A DNA stretch of 64,000 nt, taken from contig JAGYOK010000005.1 of assembly GCA_018399685.1 (NCBI GenBank), positions 1 through 64,000 on the forward strand, read 5' to 3'. Shown in pieces: positions 38,655-48,207 of the stretch. Numbering within the stretch: the stretch's first letter is position 1; every line of letters begins with the position of its first letter. This DNA is from Alphaproteobacteria bacterium. Lineage in GTDB: Bacteria; Pseudomonadota; Alphaproteobacteria; Micavibrionales; Micavibrionaceae. Position numbers and translations under genes: made by a program. The notes under the pieces are model-generated. The model had not been told where the DNA came from, did not search any database, and saw only the letters and a list, made by a program, of their open reading frames with translations.

Positions 38655-39005
38655 CTAAATCATATCCCCGTCAAAGGGGTTTTCCATCTTCCGACCCTCG
38701 ATCTCTATTACCCAAAGATCAGGATCTCGGTTGATTGCTCGCTGAATATACTGGTCTGCTGCGACTTCTTCAACCCGTTCTTTTCCTATAGCATCCATCC
38801 ATCCCATTTTTCCATCCAGATTTCTTTGCTGAATCAAAACGCGGCATTGCCCTTCCAGTCCATTTAGTTTTAACAAAACGATCCCGGAATTAAGCTCTCC
38901 TCGCTGATGAATATAATAAAACACCCCTTTGTCATTTAACGGCCTGAGGTGAGCATCAACCCAGATATGCACAGGAAGGCGAGACTGTTCCTCGCTCTCA
39001 AACAT
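38655..39005 (-). CDS. DUF1491 family protein
   Basis: The 116-aa protein matches the alphaproteobacterial DUF1491 family: VHIWVDAHLRPLNDKGVFYY near the start, an IVLLKLNGLEGQCRVLIQQ strand pair, and a C-terminal DPDLWVIEIEGR. Function is unknown. It is cytoplasmic and stands 20 bp upstream of the entericidin-like gene on the same strand. Confidence 0.8.
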   Translation of the reverse strand: MFESEEQSRLPVHIWVDAHLRPLNDKGVFYYIHQRGELNSGIVLLKLNGLEGQCRVLIQQRNLDGKMGWMDAIGKERVEEVAADQYIQRAINRDPDLWVIEIEGRKMENPFDGDMI

Positions 39006-39054
39006 GTGCTAATCCTTTCCTGTTTGAAAAAAACATGCCCTTGAATACGCGAAA

Positions 39055-40608
39055 TTATGAGGGGTTGTCTATGTTTTTATTATCAGTCCTTAGCCTTCTT
39101 TTAGGTAGTGCTATTTTTACGCACGTACCTGCGCCCAATTCTGACTCCACTTTCAAGGTTCCCTCATGCAGCTCTAACATGGCTTTAGCTAAAGGCAGCC
39201 CCAGCCCTGTACCCTGCTGGTTTAAATCGCGCATATTAGAATTTTCATTTACCTGCCCAAACGGCTCCAAAGCCTGCTGGATTTTGTCTTTGGATATGCC
39301 AACGCCCTGATCCTCTACGCTCATAATCAGGCTTCCGTCAATTTTATCAATCTGCGCCGTCAGAGTGATCTTACCATTTTGAGGAGAATACCTTATCGCA
39401 TTTGCAATAAGATTGATAAGAGCCTGGCGCATAAGCCGGTAATCAGCATAAACCAGCGGTAAGTTTTCCTCGATTTGCTGAACTATATCGATATTGCTGG
39501 CAAAAGCGCGCGAAATCATCATCCTGCAAACAGATTCAATTAACAAACCAATATTCAAATTCTCTTCTGCAAGCTCCAGACGACCGGCCTCAATTTTGGA
39601 CATATCAAGCACTTCGTTGATAATGCTGAGCAAATGTTCGGCGCTCATATGGATATCGCCCATATACTCTTTGTATTTGTCGTTACCAACAGGCCCGAAT
39701 GTTTCCTTAATCATTAACTCGGAAAAGCCTATAATCGCATTAAGCGGCGTTCTAAGCTCATGACTCATATTAGCAAGAAAGTTTGACTTTGCCTGATTAG
39801 CAGCATCCGCCTGCTCTTTGGCAATGCGCAAAGACTGCTCCATTTGCTTTCTCAAAGTGATATCCATCACCGTGGTAACAAGGTACTTGCGGTTTTGACT
39901 TAACGTGAGTGTAGCAGAAGTAAACAAAACATTGGCAACGCCGCCATCCCTGCGCAGAAGTTTAACTTCTCCGGTAGAGCGCACGCCAACGCTTAGGAAC
40001 TTTTTATGATTAATCTGGGTTTTATCACGTTCATCCTCTGCAACAAGACTTACAAAATTGGCTCCTACAACTTCATCCCGCGACCAGCCATAACTGCGCA
40101 AAAAGCTGTCATTTACACGGACAATTATCCCGCGTTCATCTGTAACCACAATCCCAACTTCGCTTACTTCAAAAATAGAAGCCAGAAACATTAAGGCATC
40201 GTCGCGCTCTCTTTGAAGGGCAGAGCCATCTTTTATCTCGACCTGACCGACAATATCGAGAAAAACAACCTCTTCACCGCTATCATCAAAAATAGGGCAT
40301 ACCCAGAATCGATGAACCCTCATCCCATGTTCATCCAAAAGCGGCAATATCTGTATACTAACCACCTGCTTGCGGGAAATACAGACCTGAAAAGACTGAT
40401 CGATATGCAGAGCGCTTTCGCTACTCACCAGTTCAGAAAACATTCGACCGATAATATCTTCTTTGTCGTGCTGAAAATAAGCTCTTGCATTATTGTTGCA
40501 TTGAACGATTACCCCGGGAGCACCATTACAAACTTCCACTATCAGCCTTGGCTCAGGCATAATATTGAACAATTTATCAAAATCAGGTGTCTTGTTTATT
40601 CTTTCCAA
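39055..40608 (-). CDS. cytoplasmic PAS-domain sensor histidine kinase
   Basis: The 517-aa kinase has no membrane segment. Two PAS domains (about residues 12-120 and 140-255, the second with VGIVVTDERGIIVRVNDSFL) precede the HisKA box MSHELRTPLNAIIGFSEL, with the phospho-His at 283. The HATPase domain shows N-box NLIANAIRYSP, G1 VEDQGVGIS and G2 GTGLGLPLAKAML. This arrangement resembles the PAS kinases of the PleC/DivJ type. No response regulator is adjacent. It is codirectional with the GGDEF-like gene 103 bp upstream. Confidence 0.92.
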   Translation of the reverse strand: MERINKTPDFDKLFNIMPEPRLIVEVCNGAPGVIVQCNNNARAYFQHDKEDIIGRMFSELVSSESALHIDQSFQVCISRKQVVSIQILPLLDEHGMRVHRFWVCPIFDDSGEEVVFLDIVGQVEIKDGSALQRERDDALMFLASIFEVSEVGIVVTDERGIIVRVNDSFLRSYGWSRDEVVGANFVSLVAEDERDKTQINHKKFLSVGVRSTGEVKLLRRDGGVANVLFTSATLTLSQNRKYLVTTVMDITLRKQMEQSLRIAKEQADAANQAKSNFLANMSHELRTPLNAIIGFSELMIKETFGPVGNDKYKEYMGDIHMSAEHLLSIINEVLDMSKIEAGRLELAEENLNIGLLIESVCRMMISRAFASNIDIVQQIEENLPLVYADYRLMRQALINLIANAIRYSPQNGKITLTAQIDKIDGSLIMSVEDQGVGISKDKIQQALEPFGQVNENSNMRDLNQQGTGLGLPLAKAMLELHEGTLKVESELGAGTCVKIALPKRRLRTDNKNIDNPS

Positions 40609-40711
40609 CCCAAAACCTCACAAATCCTCAAATAAAAGAAAATACACGCCACGGATTGCATTAATTGTACCAAGGGCAAAAAACATCAAAGTTATAAAAT
40701 TTTTGACAGCC

Positions 40712-41632
40712 CTACTCAACGTCTTGAGCATATCTCTCAAGCGCGCTAAGTTCTCTGAATTTTAAAACCGTATCTGTACTTTCCATATCAGATTCGGCAA
40801 GATCTCTGCTCAGATTATACATAAGCTCATCTGCCACATCACCAACAACCGGTTCCGCAATACAACAAGACATGCTTAACGGCCTTTCCTCTTTACCCGA
40901 AAAACGTACAGATATTTTCTGTTGTTCAAGCTCTTTTCTCAACCTCTCAAGAGCAGAAAACCCGCCGGTAATATCGGCTTGCTTCAGACATAAAGCAAAA
41001 ACACCATCTTCCATGTAATATGCATCATCAAACGAACGGATACTGATTTTAATCAACCCGGCCAAAAGCTTGGTATATTTATTACCCTCCTCTGACCCGG
41101 GTATTCCTGATATCTCTGCAAAATGGTCAATACGCGCCAAAGCCAGACAAAAACTCTTACCCTGACGAGCAAGCCTCTCCATCTCTCGCGAAACATCACC
41201 AACAAGCATCGACTTACTACGCAACCCGGTAATTGGATCAAACCCTCTTTCCTCTTCAAGAAGATCTTCTTCCAGCCTGCGAACATAAAACACAAACTCT
41301 TCAAACAAAGTAATAAGCTCTTTAAACTTTTTGTAACCCGGCTTTTTCCCGGTTGCATTTACGACATCACACAAAGCTGCTGCCTTGCTAAATAAATCAG
41401 TATGCAGAGCATTAAGGCGTTCTATAATTTCCGGACGTACGGTTTTTTCCTGACTTACAGACACCGACCATCTGGCAAACGAAGTGGGAGCCTGCAATTC
41501 ACAATCAGTGCTGTGTTCATCGGGATAGAACAGGTGCTCTAACAAATCATGAAACCACTGGCCATGATCTTGGAGTATGGGGCGGAAAGCCTCTAAAAAG
41601 TTATTGGTATTTTCGTATTTTAATGGCGGCAT
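40712..41632 (-). CDS. degenerate GGDEF-domain protein
   Basis: The N-terminal 120 residues are helical and unassigned. The C-terminal part, from about 130 on, follows the GGDEF fold: FDPITGLRSKSMLVGDV, then CLALARIDHFAEIS. The signature loop, however, reads MEDGVF where active cyclases have GGDEF or GGEEF, so catalytic activity is unlikely. It may bind GTP or act as a protein-interaction module. It lies upstream of the PAS kinase on the same strand. Confidence 0.75.
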   Translation of the reverse strand: MPPLKYENTNNFLEAFRPILQDHGQWFHDLLEHLFYPDEHSTDCELQAPTSFARWSVSVSQEKTVRPEIIERLNALHTDLFSKAAALCDVVNATGKKPGYKKFKELITLFEEFVFYVRRLEEDLLEEERGFDPITGLRSKSMLVGDVSREMERLARQGKSFCLALARIDHFAEISGIPGSEEGNKYTKLLAGLIKISIRSFDDAYYMEDGVFALCLKQADITGGFSALERLRKELEQQKISVRFSGKEERPLSMSCCIAEPVVGDVADELMYNLSRDLAESDMESTDTVLKFRELSALERYAQDVE

Positions 41633-41763
41633 TTAATATCCTGTTTCTAGCTTAACAACGCGGACTATTCTTCAGCACAAACATACTACAGAACATTAGT
41701 TAATCTTTGCTAAAAACAAATAAAAAACAAGAGAGTTATCAAAAAAAACAGCAAATATACCTG

Positions 41764-42954
41764 CTATAGGCGCTTTGGCAGCCATTCTCTTTCAAGATTA
41801 TCCAGCGAATCATTTGCAATAGCCTGACGGACTTCGCGCATAAGCATGTTAATCGTTGCGATATTATGCTGAGAAAGTATCTGTGAAGCCAAAAGCTCAT
41901 TAGCTTTTAATAAATGATGGATATATGCTTTGGAAAAATTGCAGGACGCCGGTATATCTACACGCTCATCCAAAGGGCTTTCATCCGTACGATAGCGGGC
42001 ATTTTTAAGATTAATAGTCTCTCTTGGCTCCCCCTTGATATAAGCAGCGCCATGCCTTGCCAGCCGTGTTGGAATAACACAATCGAACGTGTCTATACCC
42101 AGACGAACAAATGTAAACACATCCTTGATACGCCCGATACCTAAGAAATGTACCGGACGGTTCAGATGAATATAAGGAGCGCATGAAGCCACCACCTCAT
42201 ACATTTCTTCATCGCTCCCCCCTAAACAACCCCCTATAGCCGTACCAAAGAAATTGCGATCTTTCGTATATTCAGAAGAAAACCGCCGCAAATCAGGATA
42301 CACACCCCCTTGCACAATACCGTACAAAGCCTGCGCGCCATCATCGTGGGCATTAAATTCAGTAAGACAACGATCTCCCCAACGAATTGACATTTCCATA
42401 GAACGCGCCGTGTAATCCTTGTCAACGTGGTAAGGCGTACATTCATCAAACTGCATAATCAGATCAGCCCCGATCTGACGTTGATATTTCATGGATAACT
42501 CAGGCGTTAAGTTAATTTTTCTGCCATCGACATAGGATTTAAAGGAGCACCCCTCCTCACTGATCGAAAGCAAGGACTTGTTGTCATAGCCTTTATTGCT
42601 CCTGCCCTTAATCTCGTTTGCCATGGTTCCTTCACCCAGTGAAAAAACCTGAAACCCCCCGCTATCAGTTAACATAGGGCCATCCCACCCCATAAATTTG
42701 TGCAGGCCTCCCATTTGCTCCACCAGCTCACAACCGGGCTGAACCATCAGATGGTATGTGTTGGACAAAATAATATCGCTCCGCGCTTCCTTGAGCTGCG
42801 CCGGAGACATATTTTTCACCGTAGCTTTAGTGCCACAAAATATATAATTCGGAGTTTCTATCGTTCCATGCGGAGTCTTCAAACGCCCCAGCCTTGCGCG
42901 GGATTTAGGATCACGCTTGGTTATTTCAAACATAAAATTTGAATAATCAGACAT
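41764..42954 (-). CDS. tgt: queuine/preQ1 tRNA-ribosyltransferase
   Basis: Tgt exchanges G34 for preQ1 in tRNAs with GUN anticodons. The 396-aa protein shows the active-site LTDSGGFQVFSLGEG with the general-base Asp, and the nucleophile region DTFDCVIPTRLARHGAA. The canonical C-terminal zinc site (Cys-X-Cys-X2-Cys ... His) is not obvious: only ASCNFSKAYIHHL is left. This suggests a zinc-free variant, as in some alphaproteobacteria. Confidence 0.93.
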   Translation of the reverse strand: MSDYSNFMFEITKRDPKSRARLGRLKTPHGTIETPNYIFCGTKATVKNMSPAQLKEARSDIILSNTYHLMVQPGCELVEQMGGLHKFMGWDGPMLTDSGGFQVFSLGEGTMANEIKGRSNKGYDNKSLLSISEEGCSFKSYVDGRKINLTPELSMKYQRQIGADLIMQFDECTPYHVDKDYTARSMEMSIRWGDRCLTEFNAHDDGAQALYGIVQGGVYPDLRRFSSEYTKDRNFFGTAIGGCLGGSDEEMYEVVASCAPYIHLNRPVHFLGIGRIKDVFTFVRLGIDTFDCVIPTRLARHGAAYIKGEPRETINLKNARYRTDESPLDERVDIPASCNFSKAYIHHLLKANELLASQILSQHNIATINMLMREVRQAIANDSLDNLEREWLPKRL

Positions 42955-43042
42955 AGACTGTTTTCCATATACTACAACATAAAACCCGCTCTAAATACCA
43001 GTCGAGCGGGCTTTAATGAATTTTAATGTGTAATACTCAAAA

Positions 43043-43336
43043 CTACGCAGCTTTTTCAGCGGTAGCTTCTTCTATTTGAGCTTTAATCGGGCGAAGAGCC
43101 GGATCAAGCTTGGTAATAGCAGTATTAATCAGATAGGCATCAAACCCACCTTTATGCTCAACAGTACGTAGTCCTGCCGTGCTAACTCTTACTTTTACCC
43201 AACGACCCAGTATTTCACTATACAAGCTTGTATCTTGCACATTCGGGAAGAAGCGACGTTTAGTCTTGTTCTGTGCATGAGACACATTGTGGCCTACTTG
43301 CGCATTTTTACCTGTAATCATACAACGACGGCTCAT
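43043..43336 (-). CDS. rpmB: 50S ribosomal protein L28
   Basis: The 97-aa protein begins MSRRCMITGKNAQVGHNVSH, the family start, and has RFFPNVQDTSLYSEILGRWV. The ATG at 43336 has GAGGA six bases upstream; an ATG two codons earlier is less likely. The C-terminal extension (PALRPIKAQIEEATAEKAA) is common in alphaproteobacterial L28. Confidence 0.97.
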   Translation of the reverse strand: MSRRCMITGKNAQVGHNVSHAQNKTKRRFFPNVQDTSLYSEILGRWVKVRVSTAGLRTVEHKGGFDAYLINTAITKLDPALRPIKAQIEEATAEKAA

Positions 43337-43430
43337 AACCATTCCTCATTTTTTAACAACCATTAACACTGCTCTTTGAAGCAGATGCGGAAAAATAGTC
43401 GAACTCACCTCTCAGAGTCAAGCTTTTCTA

Positions 43431-44450
43431 TTAAAGAAATTGTCCCGAATATACATAAGCACTTAATATAGAAAGAAGAAATATTAAATGCGCTACTATA
43501 TTTATAACAATCCCTCGTTTTAAGTGAAAAGCTTCTACTTTCGCACTTGCTCCATCCGGTCCAACCCACACTTTTCCAAGGGTCTCGCCAGAAACATCAC
43601 GCACCGGCCCACCTAGTGAAACACCAAGCGACCAGGCTAAAGCACTCAACATTATTCCACCTTGCTCATATGGCACTTTGTCTTTTGCCTGCCACCATGC
43701 TTTCAAGCTCTGCACTGGATTGGCTGACGGTGCTACAGCGCTTGCCAGCGTATATAGCGCTCCACTAAATAGCGATGGAACGTAACCCAAAAGCTTTTCC
43801 ACAGCCAACGCAGCTTTGCCGAACCCGCTGGTAAAACCCTGCTTGCCAAACCGCCACGAAGCAAACGAAACAATGCTGTATATAATAATAAACGGAACGC
43901 CGCCGATCAAGTACCAAATACCCGGCGCCACTAGCCCTTTATCAAAACTAATCGCAGAAAAGGCCAGCCCTTCACGAGTTATGCCAAAATCATCCACAGA
44001 ATTTAAATTCAGGCGCGTAGATCTCGCAAGACCAAAATACCCACCTTCCACTTTTCCTTCTTTTTGAAGTGTAAAGTAAAGCTTTAACATCATGTACCAG
44101 ATGCTTCCGGTACTAAGACAGGCAATAACCAAAAGCCCTTCGATAGCGCTGCTTCGCACAGTAAACTGCGCCATAGGCTTGCTAACTATCAACGCAAAAA
44201 CAAGCAAAATAATAACAAACAAAGTTCCTCTGAATACAAGATCTCTGGTTTTCCGATTCGGCCTGTCGAGTTTATCACCGGCAAACCCGAACAATGCGTT
44301 ATACACGCCCCATATAAAGGGATTGGCGTTTCCCGCCAAAGGCCCGCTAATCATACCTGCAATCGCTGTTATAAACATCGCAACCACAAGAAAAGGGATG
44401 CGCTGCGGATCCATGAAATATTCGTGAAAATTAAGATAATTATCGTACAT
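43431..44450 (-). CDS. divergent CobD/CbiB-like membrane protein
   Basis: The 339-aa integral membrane protein resembles adenosylcobinamide-phosphate synthase (CbiB/CobD) over its length. Comparable segments are GISFDKGLVAPGIWYLIGG-type sequence (here AISFDKGLVAPGIWYLIGG) and SALAWSLGVSLGGPV near the C-terminus. Family residues usually seen as AEN, VNTLDSMVGY and SPNAGWP are changed. No other cobalamin genes are present. It may be a paralogue with another role, or a true synthase that has drifted. Confidence 0.6.
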   Translation of the reverse strand: MYDNYLNFHEYFMDPQRIPFLVVAMFITAIAGMISGPLAGNANPFIWGVYNALFGFAGDKLDRPNRKTRDLVFRGTLFVIILLVFALIVSKPMAQFTVRSSAIEGLLVIACLSTGSIWYMMLKLYFTLQKEGKVEGGYFGLARSTRLNLNSVDDFGITREGLAFSAISFDKGLVAPGIWYLIGGVPFIIIYSIVSFASWRFGKQGFTSGFGKAALAVEKLLGYVPSLFSGALYTLASAVAPSANPVQSLKAWWQAKDKVPYEQGGIMLSALAWSLGVSLGGPVRDVSGETLGKVWVGPDGASAKVEAFHLKRGIVINIVAHLIFLLSILSAYVYSGQFL

Positions 44451-44668
44451 AACAAGCTCTATGGCATGGGTAAAAAATGAAACGTTACTCTATCCGATAC
44501 ACTCTTCACAGGCAATAGACCTTCAATTCAGATCCTATTGTATTGAACTGCTAATATCACTAAGCTATATTGGTAAGGTTCAGTGCAGCGCTATTTCAAT
44601 TTAATTACCAAGCACAACGATCTATTCGATTTTTCTGCGTAAATTTTATCATTCAGTAAGGACTACAG

Positions 44669-46567
44669 ATGCTCTATGAACTTTATGAATTGCGGCATAT
44701 GCTGGCAGCGCCTGTGCGTTTACCGGCTGAAATTTCGCGCGCTTTCTTTCAAAGTCCGCTTAATCCGCTTTCCATGACACCGGCAGGGCGTGCGCTCGCT
44801 GCTGGTGCAGAGATGATCTCGCGTCTGTCCCGTCGTTTTTCACGCCCCGCATTCAACATTAATCATACGATTATTGGCGGGAAAAGAGTTGCCGTAAAAG
44901 AAGATATTATTGCTGATCGTCCTTTTTCCCGTTTATTGCATTTCAAGCGCTCTATAAACAGAAACGACCCGCGAATTCTTATAGTGGCGCCGCTATCAGG
45001 GCATTTTGCAACATTATTGAGAGGCACTGTAAAAGATTTACTACCACATCATGAAGTCTTCATTACAGACTGGAAAGATGCCCGCGAGGTTCCATTGTCC
45101 GAGGGGCGTTTTGATCTCGACGACTCCATGGCTTATATTCACGATTTTATGAGCCTGCTAGGTCCTGAAACACATGTAATAGCAGTATGCCAGCCCGCCT
45201 CTTTGGTTCTGGCAGCCATCGCTGTTATGGCCTCGGAACGCGACCCGAACCAGCCAGCAAGCATGATCCTGATGGGAGGGCCTATAGATACGCGGGTATC
45301 AAAAACAAAAGTAACACAGCACGCGCAATCAAAACCTTTACGATGGTTTGAAGAAAACGTCATCCATACGGTTCCGTCATATTATCCGGGAGCAGGACGT
45401 CAAGTATATCCGGGCTTTCTACAGCTTTCGGGCTTTATGTCCATGAACATGGATTTACACGTAGACTCCCACATGAAGTTTTTCCAACATGCCATAACAG
45501 GGGACGGGGACTCAAACGAAAAACACCGCGTCTTTTATAATGAATTCCTGTCGGTAATGGATCTGACTGCAGAATTCTATCTCCAGACCATTTCCGAGAT
45601 ATTCCAGAAACAATCCCTGCCACGCGGCAAAATGAAGTGGCGCAATCCAAAGACAGGCGAACTACTGGATGTCAGCCCGCAAGACATACGCCACACGGCT
45701 TTAATGACCGTAGAAGGAGAGCTGGACGATATTTCAGCGCGCGGCCAGACAACCGCAGCGCATGAACTATGCCTGTCTTTATCACAACGCAAACAATATC
45801 ACCACTTCCAGCTTGGCTGTGGCCATTACGGCATATTTAACGGCACTCGCTGGCAAAAAGAGATTATGCCGCGCATACGGCACTTTGTCCGCATGATTGA
45901 TGAAGATAGAGACCCCGTACCGGACGCTGATCTCAAGAAAATCCCTGACCTCGCGCCAGAGCGCTTTAATCGTGACAAGCACGGTATTGTCGCTGTGCGG
46001 CGCTGGCTTAAAGAAAGCAGACCGGAAAGTTTCGAACAATGCCAACCTATTCAAGAAAATACCGAAAACAAGGCAAAGCCGGAACCCGAATTTTGTTTAA
46101 CAGCGGAGCCACCAAAGCCCGCCACCGATAAACAAGTAAATCATCAAATAAAAGAAACGAAAGAAGACGTTACAATAACGGACACTCCAAAGAAAAAGAA
46201 AAAACCGCGCATAAATAAAGGGCACAAACCAAAAGTAAAAGTGACCCTGCCGTTGCTTGAGCCTTTGGAGAAAATTAATAAGCCCGACCCAAAAGCCAAT
46301 GTCATTGAAGTCAGCTTTACGAAAAAAGAGAAAAAGACAAAATCAAGCTCTGATACAACTTCAAAAAGCACCCCTGCAAAAGTGGAGGTTGCCAATTCAA
46401 GGACAAAGACCGCAAATAAAACTACTGCTAAACCAAGGGCTAAGAATAAATCCAAACCAAAGAAGAGCACGGCAAAAACAAAAGCTAAGACAAACTCTAA
46501 AACAAACTCTAAAACAAAGGCTAATACAAAAAATAAACCGAACGATGATAAAAAACGCAAGGCCTAG
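44669..46567 (+). CDS. phaZ: intracellular polyhydroxyalkanoate depolymerase with Lys-rich tail
   Basis: The first 440 residues match intracellular PHA depolymerases. They carry the Cys nucleophile box AVCQPASL (Cys174), an Asp in VEGELDDISARGQT and a His in LGCGHYGIFNG. The enzyme should mobilise PHB granules. From about residue 450 a 180-residue tail of Lys, Thr, Ala, Pro and Ser follows (TAKPRAKNKSKPKKSTAKTK), including a tandem NSKT repeat; such a tail is not part of the family and recalls histone H1-like or granule/DNA-binding tails. AAGGA precedes the ATG. No phaC or phaP is in view. Confidence 0.88.
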   Translation: MLYELYELRHMLAAPVRLPAEISRAFFQSPLNPLSMTPAGRALAAGAEMISRLSRRFSRPAFNINHTIIGGKRVAVKEDIIADRPFSRLLHFKRSINRNDPRILIVAPLSGHFATLLRGTVKDLLPHHEVFITDWKDAREVPLSEGRFDLDDSMAYIHDFMSLLGPETHVIAVCQPASLVLAAIAVMASERDPNQPASMILMGGPIDTRVSKTKVTQHAQSKPLRWFEENVIHTVPSYYPGAGRQVYPGFLQLSGFMSMNMDLHVDSHMKFFQHAITGDGDSNEKHRVFYNEFLSVMDLTAEFYLQTISEIFQKQSLPRGKMKWRNPKTGELLDVSPQDIRHTALMTVEGELDDISARGQTTAAHELCLSLSQRKQYHHFQLGCGHYGIFNGTRWQKEIMPRIRHFVRMIDEDRDPVPDADLKKIPDLAPERFNRDKHGIVAVRRWLKESRPESFEQCQPIQENTENKAKPEPEFCLTAEPPKPATDKQVNHQIKETKEDVTITDTPKKKKKPRINKGHKPKVKVTLPLLEPLEKINKPDPKANVIEVSFTKKEKKTKSSSDTTSKSTPAKVEVANSRTKTANKTTAKPRAKNKSKPKKSTAKTKAKTNSKTNSKTKANTKNKPNDDKKRKA

Positions 46568-46599
46568 TAAAGTAAAAAGACTCTGCTATATTCGCTTTT

Positions 46600-47283
46600 A
46601 TGATCGAAGAGCTTGTAAGAGTTAAAAGAAGCAAGAAAGCCCGGCGCGTTGCGCTGCGACTGGATCCCGTCGAACGAATTATCAACCTAGTAGTGCCCGA
46701 ACGCATGCCGTTAAAAGCTGCGTATGTCTTTGCCCGCAAACATGAAAAATGGGTGCTTGAGACTCTGGGCAAGCTCCCTAATGCCGTTATATACACTCAT
46801 GGAACGGTCTTGCCGGTTTTCGGGGATCAGGTGCGGCTGGATATCACTATTGATCCGGCTCTCAAACGCACTACTTTAAAACAATGCGACGATGTTCTGT
46901 TTGTCAAAACTTATCAACAAGACCCGACAACCCGCATCACAACACACTTAAAGAAAATCGCCAGAGCCGGACTTGCCGACATTGCCTCTGAAAAAGCCGA
47001 CATGATCGATAAAACAATTAAAAATGTGAGCATACGGGATACAAAAAGCCGTTGGGGAAGTTGTTCACAAGATGGCAAAATGTCTTTTTCATGGCGCCTT
47101 ATGTTTGCACCATATACCGCCGCCGATTATGTAGTCGCCCACGAAGTCGCCCACCTTGTCCATATGGATCATAGCCGACAATTCTGGTCTCTATGTAAAA
47201 AACTATCCCTTGATTTTGAAGGTGGAAAACGCTGGATGAAGAAGAACGGCAATTCTCTTATGTGCTTTGGCCAAAAGTTATAA
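46600..47283 (+). CDS. YgjP/DUF45-type zinc metalloprotease
   Basis: The 227-aa cytoplasmic protein has the HEXXH zinc motif in VVAHEVAHLVHMDHSRQFW and, before it, the family SIRDTKSRWGSCSQDGKMSFSWRL-type segment (residues about 145-168). This is the M48-related YgjP/DUF45 family, often called WLM-like or SprT-like metalloprotease. Substrates are unknown. It follows phaZ by 32 bp and may be cotranscribed. Confidence 0.88.
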   Translation: MIEELVRVKRSKKARRVALRLDPVERIINLVVPERMPLKAAYVFARKHEKWVLETLGKLPNAVIYTHGTVLPVFGDQVRLDITIDPALKRTTLKQCDDVLFVKTYQQDPTTRITTHLKKIARAGLADIASEKADMIDKTIKNVSIRDTKSRWGSCSQDGKMSFSWRLMFAPYTAADYVVAHEVAHLVHMDHSRQFWSLCKKLSLDFEGGKRWMKKNGNSLMCFGQKL

Positions 47284-47290
47284 ACAGATT

Positions 47291-47794
47291 TTAATCATAG
47301 CTACTTTGTCGCATATAGTCTAATGCGCTTTGCAAAATCACCTGCGCAGCAAGCTTATCAGTGACCCCTTTTTCTTTTGCTTTACGTCTGGAATAATCCA
47401 CAGTTTCATCCACAAAGCTCTCCACAGATGCTGTGGATAAACGTTCATCACATAGCGCAATCCACACTCCCTCTTTTGGCCTCAAAGCCGCAGAAATCTG
47501 CCGCTCAAACTCGTGTGAAAAATCCCTCACCGACTGGCATTTCGCCCCCTCGCTGCCATCCATATGCAAAGGATAACCAACCACATACCCGCCGACCTCA
47601 TAGTCACGAATAACTTTTTCCAGCTCCAGAATATCTTTGGTAAATTTTGTGCGTTTTATCGTAATTAACGGTGTCGCCAGCCCCTTTGCGCTATCCGCCA
47701 AAGCAAGCCCGATTGTCTTTTTTCCAACATCCATACCAAGAAGGCGAACTCCTTGCGGACATGAATTTGCTATATTTTCCAGTCTGTCAATCAT
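47291..47794 (-). CDS. ruvX: putative pre-16S rRNA nuclease/Holliday junction resolvase YqgF
   Basis: YqgF (RuvX) is an RNase H-fold nuclease implicated in pre-16S rRNA processing. The first catalytic Asp lies in LLGMDVGKKTIGLALAD, the Glu/Asp pair in VVGYPLHMDGSEG and DERLSTA. The frame is open 15 codons upstream, but AGAGGTT five bases before the ATG at 47794 marks the start, giving 167 aa. It is divergent from gatC. Confidence 0.92.
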   Translation of the reverse strand: MIDRLENIANSCPQGVRLLGMDVGKKTIGLALADSAKGLATPLITIKRTKFTKDILELEKVIRDYEVGGYVVGYPLHMDGSEGAKCQSVRDFSHEFERQISAALRPKEGVWIALCDERLSTASVESFVDETVDYSRRKAKEKGVTDKLAAQVILQSALDYMRQSSYD

Positions 47795-47877
47795 CTTAAC
47801 CTCTTGCACCTTATACAGCGCAGTGCTAGAAAAATCCAAAGGATTAAGTACATAAATATAAAGGACTGATAAACAAT

Positions 47878-48165
47878 ATGTCTTTAAGCAAAGAAGAAAC
47901 CAGAAAAGTCGCAGGTCTTGCGCGCCTTCGTATGAACGATGAAGAGCTTGAACGCCTTGCTCCTCAACTATCTAATATCATTGGTTTTGTTGAACAGCTT
48001 TCCGAACTCAACACAGACAATGTTGAGCCTCTGGCCAATGTCGTAGATATAACACTTCCCCTTCGCGAAGATATAGTAACCGACGGAAATTGTGCCGACC
48101 TCGTATTAGCAAACGCCCCCGAAGAAACCCAGGGCTATTTCGTCGTACCAAAAGTGGTCGAATAA
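47878..48165 (+). CDS. gatC: Asp/Glu-tRNA amidotransferase subunit C
   Basis: GatC is the small subunit that stabilises GatA-GatB. The 95-aa protein has the family pattern RKVAGLARLRMNDEELERL and VEPLANVVDITLPLREDIV, ending with YFVVPKVVE. It is the first gene of the gat cluster and lies 42 bp ahead of gatA. Confidence 0.95.
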   Translation: MSLSKEETRKVAGLARLRMNDEELERLAPQLSNIIGFVEQLSELNTDNVEPLANVVDITLPLREDIVTDGNCADLVLANAPEETQGYFVVPKVVE

Positions 48166-48207
48166 TACATAAATAAGCAATTAAAAGCCGCAGGAAAGAC
48201 AGTAAAG

